This document shows, one piece after another, positions 11,301-23,600 of a stretch of DNA of 64,000 nucleotides. The notes below the pieces were generated by a model. It saw only the letters and a program-made list of their open reading frames with translations, did not search any database and was not told where the DNA came from. The stretch lies in NCBI GenBank assembly GCA_905250115.1, contig CAJNOI010000112.1, forward strand, positions 169,836 through 233,835. The letters are read 5' to 3'. The stretch comes from Adineta steineri. Taxonomy: Eukaryota; Rotifera; Eurotatoria; Adinetida; Adinetidae. A program made the position numbers and the translations under genes. Every line of letters starts with the position of its first letter. The first letter of the stretch is position 1.

Positions 11301-14300
11301 ATTATATTGATTAACATTGAAGTAAAGAATAAAACAAAACAACAAGTACATCGCTGAACACGCGTAAATTTGTTTGATGGTGGACGAGAAAATATTGAAA
11401 ACCATAGATGACCATCGGATACACTATGATAAGCTTTTTTTGATAATACATATGAAAATTCTTGCATTTCTTCTTCACTAGCAATTGGTAAAATTCGTTC
11501 GATCTAAATTGAAGACAAAAATAAGAGATAGTATGTTTTCAATTACACAACTTACTCGTCCATCATCTTTTTCAACTGCAAACCATTGTTGAGAAATAAA
11601 ATAAAACTTATCCAAAGTTTGTAAATCTCGAACAATAATATATTTTAAAAACCATGATGCTGAAGAACCTTCACCTGTATTATCATGCCAAATACGAATA
11701 TAATTTAATAATCCCAATGATCTATATGTTAATCTTTTATAAAATCTTAAAGAAAAACTAATAATTTTACTTTGGAACAGCAATAATAAAAGAATTAATT
11801 CCACCACGTTGAAAAATCTTTCGATGAGGATCAGAAAATAATCGAATTTGTGTTTGATTATTTTCACCCGATAAAACAAAATAAACCTTGCAGAAAGAAA
11901 AAAAGAAGTTTCATTCAGGTATTTTCTTTGTACTATCTTACTTTTGAATCTGTTCCAGCATTTGTTCTTTGACCAGTAAAAACAAGAATTTGATAATAAT
12001 AATGATCAGATTTATTATTATCAGGTAATGGTGTAACTCCCAACTAAAACAAAAATACATATTTTGGCTCTATGAAATATATAAGATAGGTTTTAAGTTT
12101 TACTTTTTCAAAATCTTTCTTATCTTTAAAACATGCATAAATCATTAAAATAATATAAATTATTGAAGTAAATATCATTGTTAAATAAACTGTTTTATTT
12201 TTCATAAAATCAGCATTTGCAAAAACATAACTCCAATTAATTGGTGCAGGTAAAACAATAAAACCACCAGCAAATGTTGTCAGATGAGTTGAGAGACATT
12301 CTGTTTCATAATGGTTTGTCGATGATCCAACCTATGGTTAAATAAATATCAAATAATCTTTACTTTCTTAATTCATCTTATACTTACAATTAATCCATCT
12401 GATTTCCAATTATTATTTTCATCAAGATAATAACAACCTGATGTATATATACGAAGTTCATAATTCGATGTAAAATTAAATGATTCATCGGTAATTGGTA
12501 AAGACGTATTTATTGAAGAATTATTTAAACAATAATTATTCATTTCAGTTGAATTTAATTCTCTTATTCCAAATATTAACGATTGATGACCAGGTGTTTG
12601 TTGATTATCAATAAAATATCGATATATATCATCATTGGTTAAATCTATAATTACAAAAAAGAAATCTATATGAATGTTCTAAAAAAGAAAACATACTGAA
12701 GGGACAAAACATTGTCCATCCATCAATGAGATTAATTGAACTATTTAATTGTGGTGTTTGATCAAATTTATAAATAAATAAATAAGCAAGACTTCTATTT
12801 AAAGAATGAATTTCAAAATGAACTGAAATCGGGAGAGAACTTGTTATATTAATATAATGATAATTGAATAATAGATTATTAATAGTTGAATTAATTGATG
12901 TAACATTTTGTAAATACATTGATGGAATTAATACATTTGGATCACGAGGAATTATTAATTTTATTGAATTATTTTCATTGGCTTTAAACGAAATTTCATT
13001 TCCATTTTGATCGATAATTGAAAGTGAAACTGATCTTGAAAGATTTGTATTTTGAAAATTTCCATATGAAGCAAGTAGATCTATTTTGGACTAAATAAAA
13101 CAAAAAAATGATTTAATAAAAATGATTCAAATTATAGAAAATTACTCGAAGTGAAATTGAAGAATTAGACGTTGTGTTTAAAATAAAATCTGATGGAATA
13201 CTAAACTGAGCATTTTCAACTTGTTTCACAAGTCTATCCTTGAGTGATTGAATAGATATAGTTTCTAATGATACAAATGATTGAGATGTATTCATTAGTG
13301 AACTTTGACCAATATTCAAATGAATATTTAATGAAGAAGTTAATAATGATATGATTTTTGTTACTTGACTATTGATTTGATTTGCTAATTGTTTTTGATA
13401 ATAAATATTTCGATTTTTTTCAATTGTTTTAGTAGAAAAATCATTTCCATCAGAAAATAAATCTTCAGAAGAAAACAAATTTAAATTCATTAATAATTAA
13501 TCATTTAAAAGATCTTACTTAAATTTGACCATGCAGATTCAAGATCAGTATCATAATCAGAAGATATGGCATTTGCACGAGAATTATCTAAATCAAGTAC
13601 CTCTGTTCGTCCTTGTAATGGTGGATTCACGGCCTAAAATTATTAGAATCGATAATTAAAGAAAAAAAAAATCTTTTTATGTTAAAACTATTGAAGGGTG
13701 TGGGTGTGGGTGCTGATTTCATTTCGTATCATCGCCCACACCCACAGCCTCAAGAGTTTGATAGAGAAGTGAGAATACTGATTTCATATATTTTACGTTT
13801 AAAATATTTGAAGTACATTGAAAAAGTTGATTTGATGCTGATTGAGCATCTTCATATGAGATTTTTTCAAACATTGCATATAGAGCAGCAGATAATTCAT
13901 AGCATCTATTTGATACAAGCATCTACAAGTATTCAACAATATAAAAATCTTCAACATAAATATTCTTTATAAATTTACTAAAGTATTTCGTGTTAATTGA
14001 TTTGTTGATTGAGTTAATTGAACTAATGATGATGATTGTAATATAATACTATTTGATGTTGTTATGAGAAGATTAGTTATAAATGTTACTAGATAATCTC
14101 GAACATTTGCCAGAGAGTTTAATTCTGTATTATAATTAATCAAAGCTGATTCATTCAATGGTATTGAAATCTATTGTAAATAGAAATAAAAATAAAATAA
14201 AATCTATTAAATTCAATTACTTGTTGCAAACTTTGACTTCCTAATAATGATACTGAAATATCTACAGCTGGTATTCCATCTAAAACAAAACTTATTTTAA

Positions 14301-17300
14301 TTATTTCTCATAAATTGAATATGAATATTTACTTGATATGGCTTTATCTAAATTTTCACTACTCATTTGATTGAGTTCCTGTGATAATGAAATGATCATT
14401 TGTCCAACAACATTTTGATTTCCACTTGAAAGTAATCGAACAATTGCATTATTTGTTATTGTACTCGATGAATTTGTTATTTTATCAATTAAATCATTGA
14501 TTATTGCCATATCTGCAATAACATTAACAGAAGATATATTCACTTGTGTAACAGAATTCAGAAGATCTCGAACATAAACAACAAGATTAAGTAATGAAGT
14601 TCCATTATCACCAGCTGGTAATCGAACTTGAAAATTATCTTCTGGTGAAAATGCAATTATTGTTCGTTGTGATATGTCTGTGGTCCACGCTAAAATTACA
14701 AGATATGCAAAAGTCAGTTGGTAGTGAAAATAAAACATACTATATAACGAATAATCTTTTATTCCATCCACATCATACCAATCTGGACACTCAATAGTAA
14801 ATAAAGTAGTTATAGTACCACTAAGAGGATTGATTGAACACGAACCATTTGCAGGCGGTTGATTAATAATAAAATTCAATGCACTTGTACTTATTGCAGA
14901 TAGAAATGTATAAACAACTTCAAAACGCCAAAGACTTATTTGAAGATTATTAAGAAATAATTGATCTGTTGCTGTGAAATTACTTGTATTTGTACCTAAA
15001 ATAATCAATAAAAGAATATATTTGATAATTAAGAAAACAAGATTTTTACCAAAAAACCAAATATTTTCATATAGAATCGTATTATTAAATAAAGTCCATT
15101 GAGTAGAATTTGAAGATGTTGAATTGTCGAATCCTTGATAAATATTCCATTTGATACTTTCAAGATTTGTACAGGTTCCAATACACACAGTAAATAGAGC
15201 AACTTGTGTTGTTGGATTAAGAAGTTGAAATTCAAGATTTGGAACACACATTGGTGATATTACACAACTAAAATAAATAGTTTTTATTAGAATGATTCCA
15301 TTAAAAACTCATAAATAATTTACCCAACAGCAATCAATTGTGGATGAGTAACTTCAATTGTAACAAGTACATAACCTGTTGCTTGAATAGAAGAATTCTT
15401 ACGATTTTCCATATAAACCATAAATTGATAGATTTGATTTAATTGAAGTGAACCACCGAGAACTGTTAGAGATGAATTAGGTGATGATGCTAAATTTCCG
15501 AATATCAATCCTGTTCCATTTCCTTTATGCAAAGTAATGAAAAGAAGTGTTTTAATAAAGATCAGAACTTCAATAAAATTAGATTGTTATGAACAATTTT
15601 ACCTGATCGACTGGATAAACATGATGGATTATAAGGATCAATTCTTGAATCATCAATTGATAATAATACTCCTTGTATATTTGGGAAATTATATAAATCA
15701 TAAATTCGACAATAATACGTATATTTCCATTTCTATGATTAAAAATAAAATAACAATTATTTAAGTATTCATCTACAGATATTTATACTTACAGTTGCAT
15801 CAAATGTATCTTCGTCAGGATCAACTGAAAATGTTCCAGGATCAAGTAAAAGATCCTGTTGATCACCTCGTGTTATCATAGATGTTCCTAATTGAACAAG
15901 ATTTGCTGTTATACCTGTTGCAGTGATTCTCACATAAACTGAAGATGATGATTTTAAATTTGGTGAATCAATCATTGTTACAGTTAATGTTAGCTGATAA
16001 ACACCATAAGCAAGTGTTCTTGATGGAATATAAAGTTCACTATATGTTGTCATAACTTTTTCATTTAATACAATTTCAAATGAACATCTAGTTGAAGTAC
16101 AATTCTTTATTGTCCATGTTGTAGTTGTTGAAAGTGAACCATCACAATTAAATTGAATCATTGAAGTAATAGAAAAATCTTGACTACGCCGATACGACAT
16201 TGGAGATGACAGAGATGATTGACCAGGAATCAATGTAATTGTCGGTGAATAGCAAGCTAATTTAGAAAAGACAAATCAATAAACTATTTTTTATATTATT
16301 CATATTATTACTTTCATTGATATCTAATCTTTGAGAAGTTGTGACGGAAGCCGTGCTACTTGAGGTACTGCTAATGGTAGTGGTAGTATTACTTGTGGTA
16401 CTGCTACTGCTCGTGGTAATACTGCTTGTGGTGCTGCTGCTACTTGTTNNNNNNNNNNTGCTGCTACTTGTTGTAGTACTAGTGGTGGTAGTGGTAGTAG
16501 TAGTAGTACTTGAAGTACTGCTGCTGCTTGAAGTGGTGCTACTTGAGGTACTAGTGCTGCTCGTAGTAGTACTACTTGTGGTACTGCTACTGCTTGTGGT
16601 AGTGCTACTTGTGGTACTGCTGCTACTTGTTGTAGTACTTGTAGTGGTCGTAGTACTAGTAGTACTGCTAGTGGTGGTCGTGGTAGTAGTGCTACTGCTA
16701 CTGGTTGTAGTACTGCTTGTGGTACTGCTGCTACTCGTTGTAGTAGTAGTGGTGGTAGTAGTAGTACTACTTGTAGTACTTGTGGTAGTAGTAGTAGTAC
16801 TACTTGTAGTACTGGTGGTAGTAGTAGTAGTGCTACTTGTGGTGCTGGTGGTGGTAGTGGTACTCGTAGTACTGCTACTGCTTGTAGTACTTCTACTTGT
16901 GGTACTGGTTGTAGTAGTAGTGGTACTTGTACTGCTGCTACTGCTTGTAGTCTTAGTGGTGGTAGTAGTAGTAGTGCTAGTTGTGGTACTGCTGCTGCTC
17001 GTAGTAGTAGTAGTGGTGGTGGTGGTCGGTATTGCTAAAATATAAAACAATTGTGCTTTACTAAGTTAAATTAGAGAGAATTTATACTAAAAACATTAAT
17101 ATGAGATCAAATAATTCAAGCAACATTTTATTTCGTTTCTGTCAACTTTTTGAATGACAGTCGTAAACAACTAACTATCAATTACAACTTTATGATGTAC
17201 TATTATATACAAATAACTTACGGCAGCTGTTATTTTGAAGAGCGAATTGTTGCACTCGACTATTATTTCGATCAGTAACATATATATTTCCATAACTATC

Positions 17301-17368
17301 AAAAGCCATACTTTGTGGAAAAGATAGTTGATACATAGTCGAACCACCTCCGGAACATCCTACTAAAC
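8320..17368 (-). CDS. REJ-GPS-PLAT-polycystin channel exons
   Basis: Begins with the end of NHL unit 4 (17368-17222), then the Ser/Thr exon 17034-16312, REJ exons (16256-15793, 15732-15603, 15522-15324, 15267-15050, 14995-14741, 14689-14333 and on) with the REJ signature NQPPANGSCSINPLSGT and CPDWYDVDGIKDYS. GPS (CLSTHLTTFAGGF) is in 12331-12104, followed by a TM. PLAT is in 12043-11942, 11886-11771 and 11721-11556. TM and loop exons run 11503-10170. The polycystin extracellular domain is in 10123-9517, the channel TMs in 9456-8722, and the tail in 8553-8429 and 8373-8320. GPS predicts autoproteolysis at HL^T. Exon 10456-10170 is thrown out of frame by the 29-bp duplication; without it the exon is 258 nt and in phase. 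Confidence 0.8.
10201..10267. repeat. 29-bp tandem duplication causing a frameshift
   Basis: The unit at 10201-10229 is repeated exactly at 10230-10258, and its first nine bases (ttgagaaaa) follow again at 10259-10267. That nine-base word flanking the original unit suggests replication slippage. The copy adds 29 nt to an exon whose phase requires 258 nt (287 nt observed), so the polycystin frame shifts and stops at 10139. Confidence 0.9.
13691..13753. repeat. Telomere-like GGTGTGGG hairpin in an intron
   Basis: Left arm ttgaagggtgtgggtgtggg and right arm cgcccacacccacagcctcaa can pair around a loop of about 20 nt. It lies in the intron between polycystin exons 13922-13797 and 13633-13519. 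It is the best-formed member of a dispersed family. Confidence 0.6.
16312..17034 (-). repeat. Ser/Thr-codon repeat (mucin-like stalk)
   Basis: 723-nt exon made almost entirely of ACN/AGN/TCN codons (Thr and Ser runs), a trinucleotide-rich low-complexity tract. It links the NHL units to the REJ region and would be heavily O-glycosylated. It contains the assembly gap at 16449-16458. The length with 10 Ns keeps frame, but the true repeat count is uncertain. Confidence 0.85.
16449..16458. other. Assembly gap (10 N)
   Basis: Ten Ns inside the Ser/Thr repeat. The repeat probably prevented assembly, and the real gap size may differ. Confidence 0.95.
17361..17368. repeat. hAT target-site duplication, left copy
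   Basis: tactaaac, identical to 20637-20644. With one copy and the element discounted, the fourth NHL exon has 885 nt, the same length as the third. Confidence 0.93.
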
Positions 17369-20300
17369 CAGGGTTGCCAAATCAAAATTTTAGAAATCAG
17401 GAGTTTCAAAAAAAAAAGCAGGAGTTTTCCAGGAGAATTTTTATCTAAAATCAGTAGTGAAAATCAGGAGACTTTTTTTAAAAGTTCAAGAGCCATTAGG
17501 TGTTTTTTACTAGATATGAAAATGTCTTTACTTTTCATATCGAAATAATGATGAAAAAATTTCTCATTACTATATTAAAACTAAAATGAATCGTAGTTCT
17601 ATAATGTTTACTTTAACATTTATTTCATGAATAGCAATTATAATATGAAAAAAAAGAAAATCAAAGTTAACTTCTTGGTTAATACAAATCAAAACATATA
17701 ATATAAAAAAATATATAATCAATTTTCTACTAAGCAATACGTGGAACTTTTGCAACATGGCTGTATTTATCTGACGATCGAATCTGTTTCAATATATCTG
17801 GTTTAGTTAAAAGAAAATCGTAAAACTCTGTGCAAGTAAAATGAGTATTCATTTTAATTTTCAACTCAGCTCCAACTAAATCATGTTTCATTCTGTTTCT
17901 ACTGCTATTCCAAAGGTAGTTCATATGGCTAAATACTGTCTCGCAAAAGGCATTCGATCCAGGGATAGCAAATACAAACTCAACCAATTTTTTTAAATTG
18001 GGTACACATTCACCGTCGAGTAAAAATGCCCACGCATGATCACTTCTAGTTAAACTATTTGTTTTTTTATGTTTATAAATTTTCGCATCGGCTTCATCAT
18101 CATCATCATCGATATCAGTATTATCTAGATTATCTAGAATAGAATCATAATCATCGCATAGATTTGTTTCATGATTAATTGATATTCCATTATATTTTGA
18201 TGAACCTTGATTTAATAAAATAAATGATTGCACTTGATTACTAATTCCACCGAACTTTCCTTTCAAATTGATATACTTAGATTTAATATAGTTAAATTCA
18301 TCATATAAATTATCTTGATCAATTGATTGATTAACAATAAAAGTAGAACATTTTTGAATGCTGCGCCAGTCGATTTTTTCAATATCGACTTCAGCGAAAA
18401 CAGAAATTGATTGATAAAATGATTTATAGTCATTGTAATATTTCTCAATATAATCAATAATTGAACGAATAAATACTTTAAATGATTTTTTTAAATCATC
18501 AACTTGTTTTATTGGAGAATCTTCGAGTAATTGAGCAACTTTACAACCAAAAAACTCATCCTGTAAACGATTCTTTAATTTACGAAGTAAATTTGTGATA
18601 ATGTCATGTATATTAACTCCAGTTGTATATTCACGTTGTAATACCAAATTTGCATTTTGTACGTCTGGTAAAACGCTTGCCAAAAAGTACAACGTACAGT
18701 CACCTATATAGATAAAAAAAATTAATATATACATATGTGTATGTTTTCAAGCCGATCATTACCTTTATGCGATGTAAAGAATTCTAACAATAACTGTGGA
18801 CATTCTTCAATATCCAGATTCAAAAAATAACTTTTAACAACTGGATGAATTGCAATGAGACGTTCAATAGATTTTAAAAGACTCAACCATCTTATTTTAA
18901 TATGTTTAAGTATTACCTAAATGGAATATATATATATATGTATATATTGATACAATATCCAAAATACGAATATGATTCTTTACTTTTTGCTCTTGTTCAA
19001 TAAAATCAAAATAGTTCGCTAACTGTTGAACACGAACGGATGATCTGCAAAAATGAGAATATATTTTTAGTATTGTTGTTTCAATATCAAATAACAAATG
19101 TTGGTTTCCATGTTTTACAGAATTATGAAGAACGTGCGAATAACAAGTTCCTAGATCGAAAGAGTAATTATAGAGCAAATAAATTATACAAATTTTAATA
19201 TTAGAATATGCTTTACCTTTTATTAAACCAGGTGAGAGCTTTTCGAATAAAGCAAATACACTGTGGTGATTGCCGACATTTACGTTGGTGTTATCAGATC
19301 CAATTGAAACTAATTGATTAAGTTTTAATTCATTTGCTTCTAATACATATTTTATATTAGCAAATAATGCATCAGCTGATTCATGTTGCTGCTCAATAAA
19401 GTCTAGAACACCATGTTTTACGCCGGTTTTTGAAAAAAATTGTACAACAATTGGTAGCATCTTGACAGTTCCTTTGTTTGAGGCGTCATGACAAACCGAG
19501 AAAAATGAAACATTTCGGAGTTCAATAACTATAGAATGTGTGAGTGATGGCGCAAGTACATTGCATGCTATTTCACGAGCCTAGATGATAAATATTAACT
19601 ACCGTAGTTATATTTTAGTTTTAATAATATTATCCTTACTTTAGTTTTATCACAAGTAATGTTTTTTGCTAAAGATGAATCAGGCAAACATTTTCTAATC
19701 ATATTGATCGTACATGCTTGAGAAATGTAACTGTGTGAATGTTTAACTGTATGAAATACCATAGCACCTTCAACGGCAGACAATCGATTGAGTTCGGTTG
19801 TTGTTATATTATATGTTAGATCAATTCTTGGTGCTGAAAAATATAGGAAAAAAAATTAGTAATAAAAATAATAGTGTTAAGTCTTACATAGATTAGTTTC
19901 AGCCGATTTTGTATGTTCTTTATGTTTTTTTGTTTGAATATGATAATTTATATCACCTATTCCGCTGTTTTGAATAGAAAATTTGACATTACAAGTAATA
20001 CATAAAGCTTTTTTTGGATCAGTTTTACATTCACGTAGAAATGTAGAAAATTTAGGACAAGATAGCCATTCTTTTTTAAATTTTGACGAATAACGTTTAT
20101 TTACTTTTGATGATGATGATGATATTTTATCAAATGTTGAATTTGAATTAACTTTTGATGAAAAGGAAATGGCATTATTTATAGATGCTGGTTCGAATGA
20201 TTTCGAAAGATTATTATCCGATGATGATGATGATGATGATGATGACATGCTTGATATCTCAATAATTTCATCCAGCGACGAAGAAGACATTGAATATGAG

Positions 20301-20636
20301 AATTATGTATTTATTGACTATCTTGATTTTAGCAAGTAAAGGTGTAAAATTATTTGATTTAATTGAGAGATTATTTTAGTTTGGAAGAAAAGAAAAAAAA
20401 GCAATGTATTTTCTTATTGGCTCTGATATCCATTGAGTGCTGATAAATCTCTTCTTTCCTCTTTTAAATTTTTAATAATATAAGGTGTCGCTGATTGCTA
20501 ACTGAAAAAAATTCAAACCAGGAGAAAACAGGAGAAAATTACAAAAATCAGCTCCTGAAATCAGGAGATTTTCCGCCAGGAGAAAAGTAAAAAAACCAGG
20601 AGAATCCTGGTCAAATCAGGAGGTTTGGCAAGCCTG
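17369..20636 (-). mobile_element. Complete hAT transposon inserted in polycystin exon
   Basis: 3268 bp. The ends form inverted repeats (cagggttgccaaa at the left; the right end reads the same with one mismatch on the other strand). It is flanked by the perfect 8-bp direct duplication tactaaac at 17361-17368 and 20637-20644, the hallmark of hAT insertion. It encodes an apparently intact transposase on the minus strand. Near both ends are repeats of 'caggag/aaatcaggag' words, possible subterminal transposase-binding sites. The intact duplications and open gene point to a recent insertion. Confidence 0.93.
17730..20290 (-). CDS. hAT transposase, intact, six exons
   Basis: Exons 20290-19888, 19833-19640, 19580-19217, 19150-18984, 18916-18763 and 18703-17730 give 2256 nt in one frame, 751 residues. 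After a Ser-rich start there is a BED-like zinc finger (about residues 85-130, C-x2-C…H-x4-H in ALCITCNVKF…HIQTKKHKEH). Candidate catalytic-core Asp residues lie in SVCHDASNKG and in IGSDNTNVNVG. The C-terminal hAT dimerisation region is recognisable (VFAIPGSNAFCETVFSHMNY). The protein binds element ends and catalyses cut-and-paste transposition. No stop or frameshift was found, so it may be active. Confidence 0.88.
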
Positions 20637-20644
20637 TACTAAAC
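20637..20644. repeat. hAT target-site duplication, right copy
   Basis: tactaaac, identical to 17361-17368, directly adjoining the right TIR end at 20636. Confidence 0.93.
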
Positions 20645-23600
20645 ATCGAAAACCAGTAGAACTTGAAGCAACAATACGATGATTATAACTATCGACAATA
20701 AAAAGATAACCATTAGCATCAAGGACAATTCCAGTTGGATAGTTGAGTGTAATATTTGCTGATGAACCATTACCAACGAGTGTCACTCCATCTAACTGAC
20801 CAGATTGAATGAATTGAATACGATTATTAGCACTGTCTGCAATATATAGGTTTAAATTACTATCAACATAGATGCCTTGAGGAAAATTAAGCATATTTGA
20901 TAGTGATCCAGCAGAACCATTCCCGGCTGCAATTGTCGGAATGGTTGTACCATTATTAAGTAAGAGTTTAACAACTTGATGAAGATTTTTAAGTGAACAA
21001 TAAAGATTATTATTAATATCAATAAATAAACCATAACAACTTCCATTCACATTCATAACAGTAACACGATTTGATGTATTAAATATATATTTATCAACTC
21101 GACCATATGAATAACCATTATCAATATAAATATCACCAGTCATAGACATAAAAAGACTAAATGGATTACTCAAATTAGTATAACTTTTACTTGTTGATGA
21201 AGTACTCCATTGAGGCCATGATAAAATAGTGTTAGTAACTCGATTAGGTACATATATAGTATTAATTCCATTAATAAAAATACCATACGGTAATGTACCA
21301 ATTGTACTACTTGATGCAAAATTTGATGCATTAGAATACCATAAAGCATTTGAGCAAAATGTTGGTTGATTATAATAGATACCTAAGATAAAATAAATTA
21401 AGACCATCGAAAAAATAAACTAAAAATAACTTACTACATGAATTTGATGCTAAGATAAACTTTTGTACTCGATAATTATATCTATCAGCAACAAATAAAT
21501 TTCCATAACTGTCAAATCTTAAAGTTACTGGCGTATTCAATTGACTTGAACTGGAACCACTCCCTGTACATCCAAATAGACATCGAAAACCATATGGTCC
21601 CGATCCAATTATTCGATCATTATTAGTATCCGCAATAAAAAGATATCCATTACCATCTAATGCAATACCGTTTGGATTAGAAAGTGTAATAGTTCCTGGT
21701 GCACTTGCTCCTGCCAAAGTTATTCCAGTGGATTACCCAAAAGGAAACATTTGTATTCTATTGTTATCACAATCTGCAACATATAAATTAAATTTAGCAT
21801 CGACAAAAACTCCAATAGGCATATTGAGTGTCGTCGCTGTCGATCCAGCTGTACCTGTGCCAGCAACAATAGTTGATATGAGTACACTATCATTCAACCA
21901 TTTCTTAACAATTTGATGAGAAGTATACGCTGCACAGTAAAGAGTATTACTAATATCAACAAAAATACCAGCACACATATTAGGAACTGACATTACAGAA
22001 GTACTTATGTTTGAGTTTAATGAAAATTTATCAACTCGACCATTATGTAAACCATTATCAACATATACATCACCTAGAGGAGTAACGAAAAGATCATATG
22101 GTGAACTCAGACTACCAGATAGAATTTTATCTGGATTAATACTTCCTTCGAACCATACTACAACGTTATTAGTTTGTTGATTAGCTACATACACAGTATT
22201 ATCAAGACCAACAAAAATACCATATACGTAAGTTCCAACCGTGCTACTATTAGCAAATGTAATTGCATTTGTATACCAAGTTGTAGATGGACAGAACCTT
22301 GGTTGATTAATAGTTGTACCTAAAAATAAAAATAAAGTAAAAATCATTGGTATTATTATTCCAACATCTTCATCGAATGAAATATTTCCTAGTAAAAAAT
22401 ATTAATAGTATGATCGATCTTAAAGAGATTTTAAGAGAGTTAGATAGTTTAATATAATCAGAATCAATTCCACTATTGTGTCTTGCACAAAAAAAGAAAC
22501 TAAGATTGATTAATTCCAATAAATCTTTTCGATTAGATTTTATCGTAGCTATTAAATTTTATGAAAAAAAGCTTCTATTTTACTTACTATAAATATTACT
22601 TGTTATATAAAATTTTTGAATTCGATTGTTGTAGTTATCAACAACAAACATATTACCGTAACTATCGAAACTTAAACTTGTTGGATAATGCAATTGATTA
22701 GATGCTGAACCGGCAACACTTGAACATCCTAATAAACAACGAAATCCGTTTGGTCCTGATCCAACAATACGATTATTCAAATAATCTGCAATAAATACGT
22801 AACCATCTGCATCCAGAACAACTCCACTAGGACCATTGAGACTAATAGTTCCTGTTGCTCCAGTTCCTGCTATCGTTATTCCATTTACTTGTTGTGGTAG
22901 GAATTTTTGCACCCTATCATTGGTATAATCAGCAACGTACAAATTGAGATCTGTATCAACAAAGATTCCGCGAGGATTATAAAGCGTATTTGATGTTGAT
23001 CCTGAGCAGTCTGTACCGGCAGCAACGATCCACATATCTGAATTACTATTTAATGATTTTGTAACAACTTGATGATATGTATATTGTGAACAATAAATAT
23101 TATTATAAATATCAACAAAAAGACCATAACATGCGGCTTTGACAGTCATTACTGAAATACCAGCCGTTGTATTTACTGTCCATTTATCGACTTGACTATT
23201 TGAATTACCATTATCAACATAAACATCACCGTTAACTGTAACAAACATCGCATAGGGAGAAGATAAACCACCACTAATATTTCTTATAGGTACGGTACTA
23301 TTCTCAAGCCATACTTGAATCATATTTTTAGAATATTCACATATATAAAGTGTATTGTTAGTATCAACAAATAAACCATATGGATTTGTTCCAATGGTAG
23401 TAGTGTTGAAAAGAGTTACTCCATTAGAACTCCAAGTAGCATAAGCACTGAATGTTGGTAAGTTGTATGAAAGAACTAAAAAAATATATTTAGCAAGGAT
23501 TCTTTCAATTCTTAATAAATTAATCATTTGCTGTACCTTCAGCATTTTCCTAGATACGATCTAATTGAGGAGTAATATACAATGTCTATTCATATACTGT

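Noticed and set aside
16341..17045. Long plus-strand ORF of Val/Leu repeats
   Set aside because: Antisense of the Ser/Thr codon repeat; composition comes only from the trinucleotide repeat.
21708..21735. A 26-nt intron removing the TAA in NHL unit 3
   Set aside because: GT and AG are present, but 26 nt is too short for splicing, is not a multiple of three, and would remove residues aligned in the sister units.
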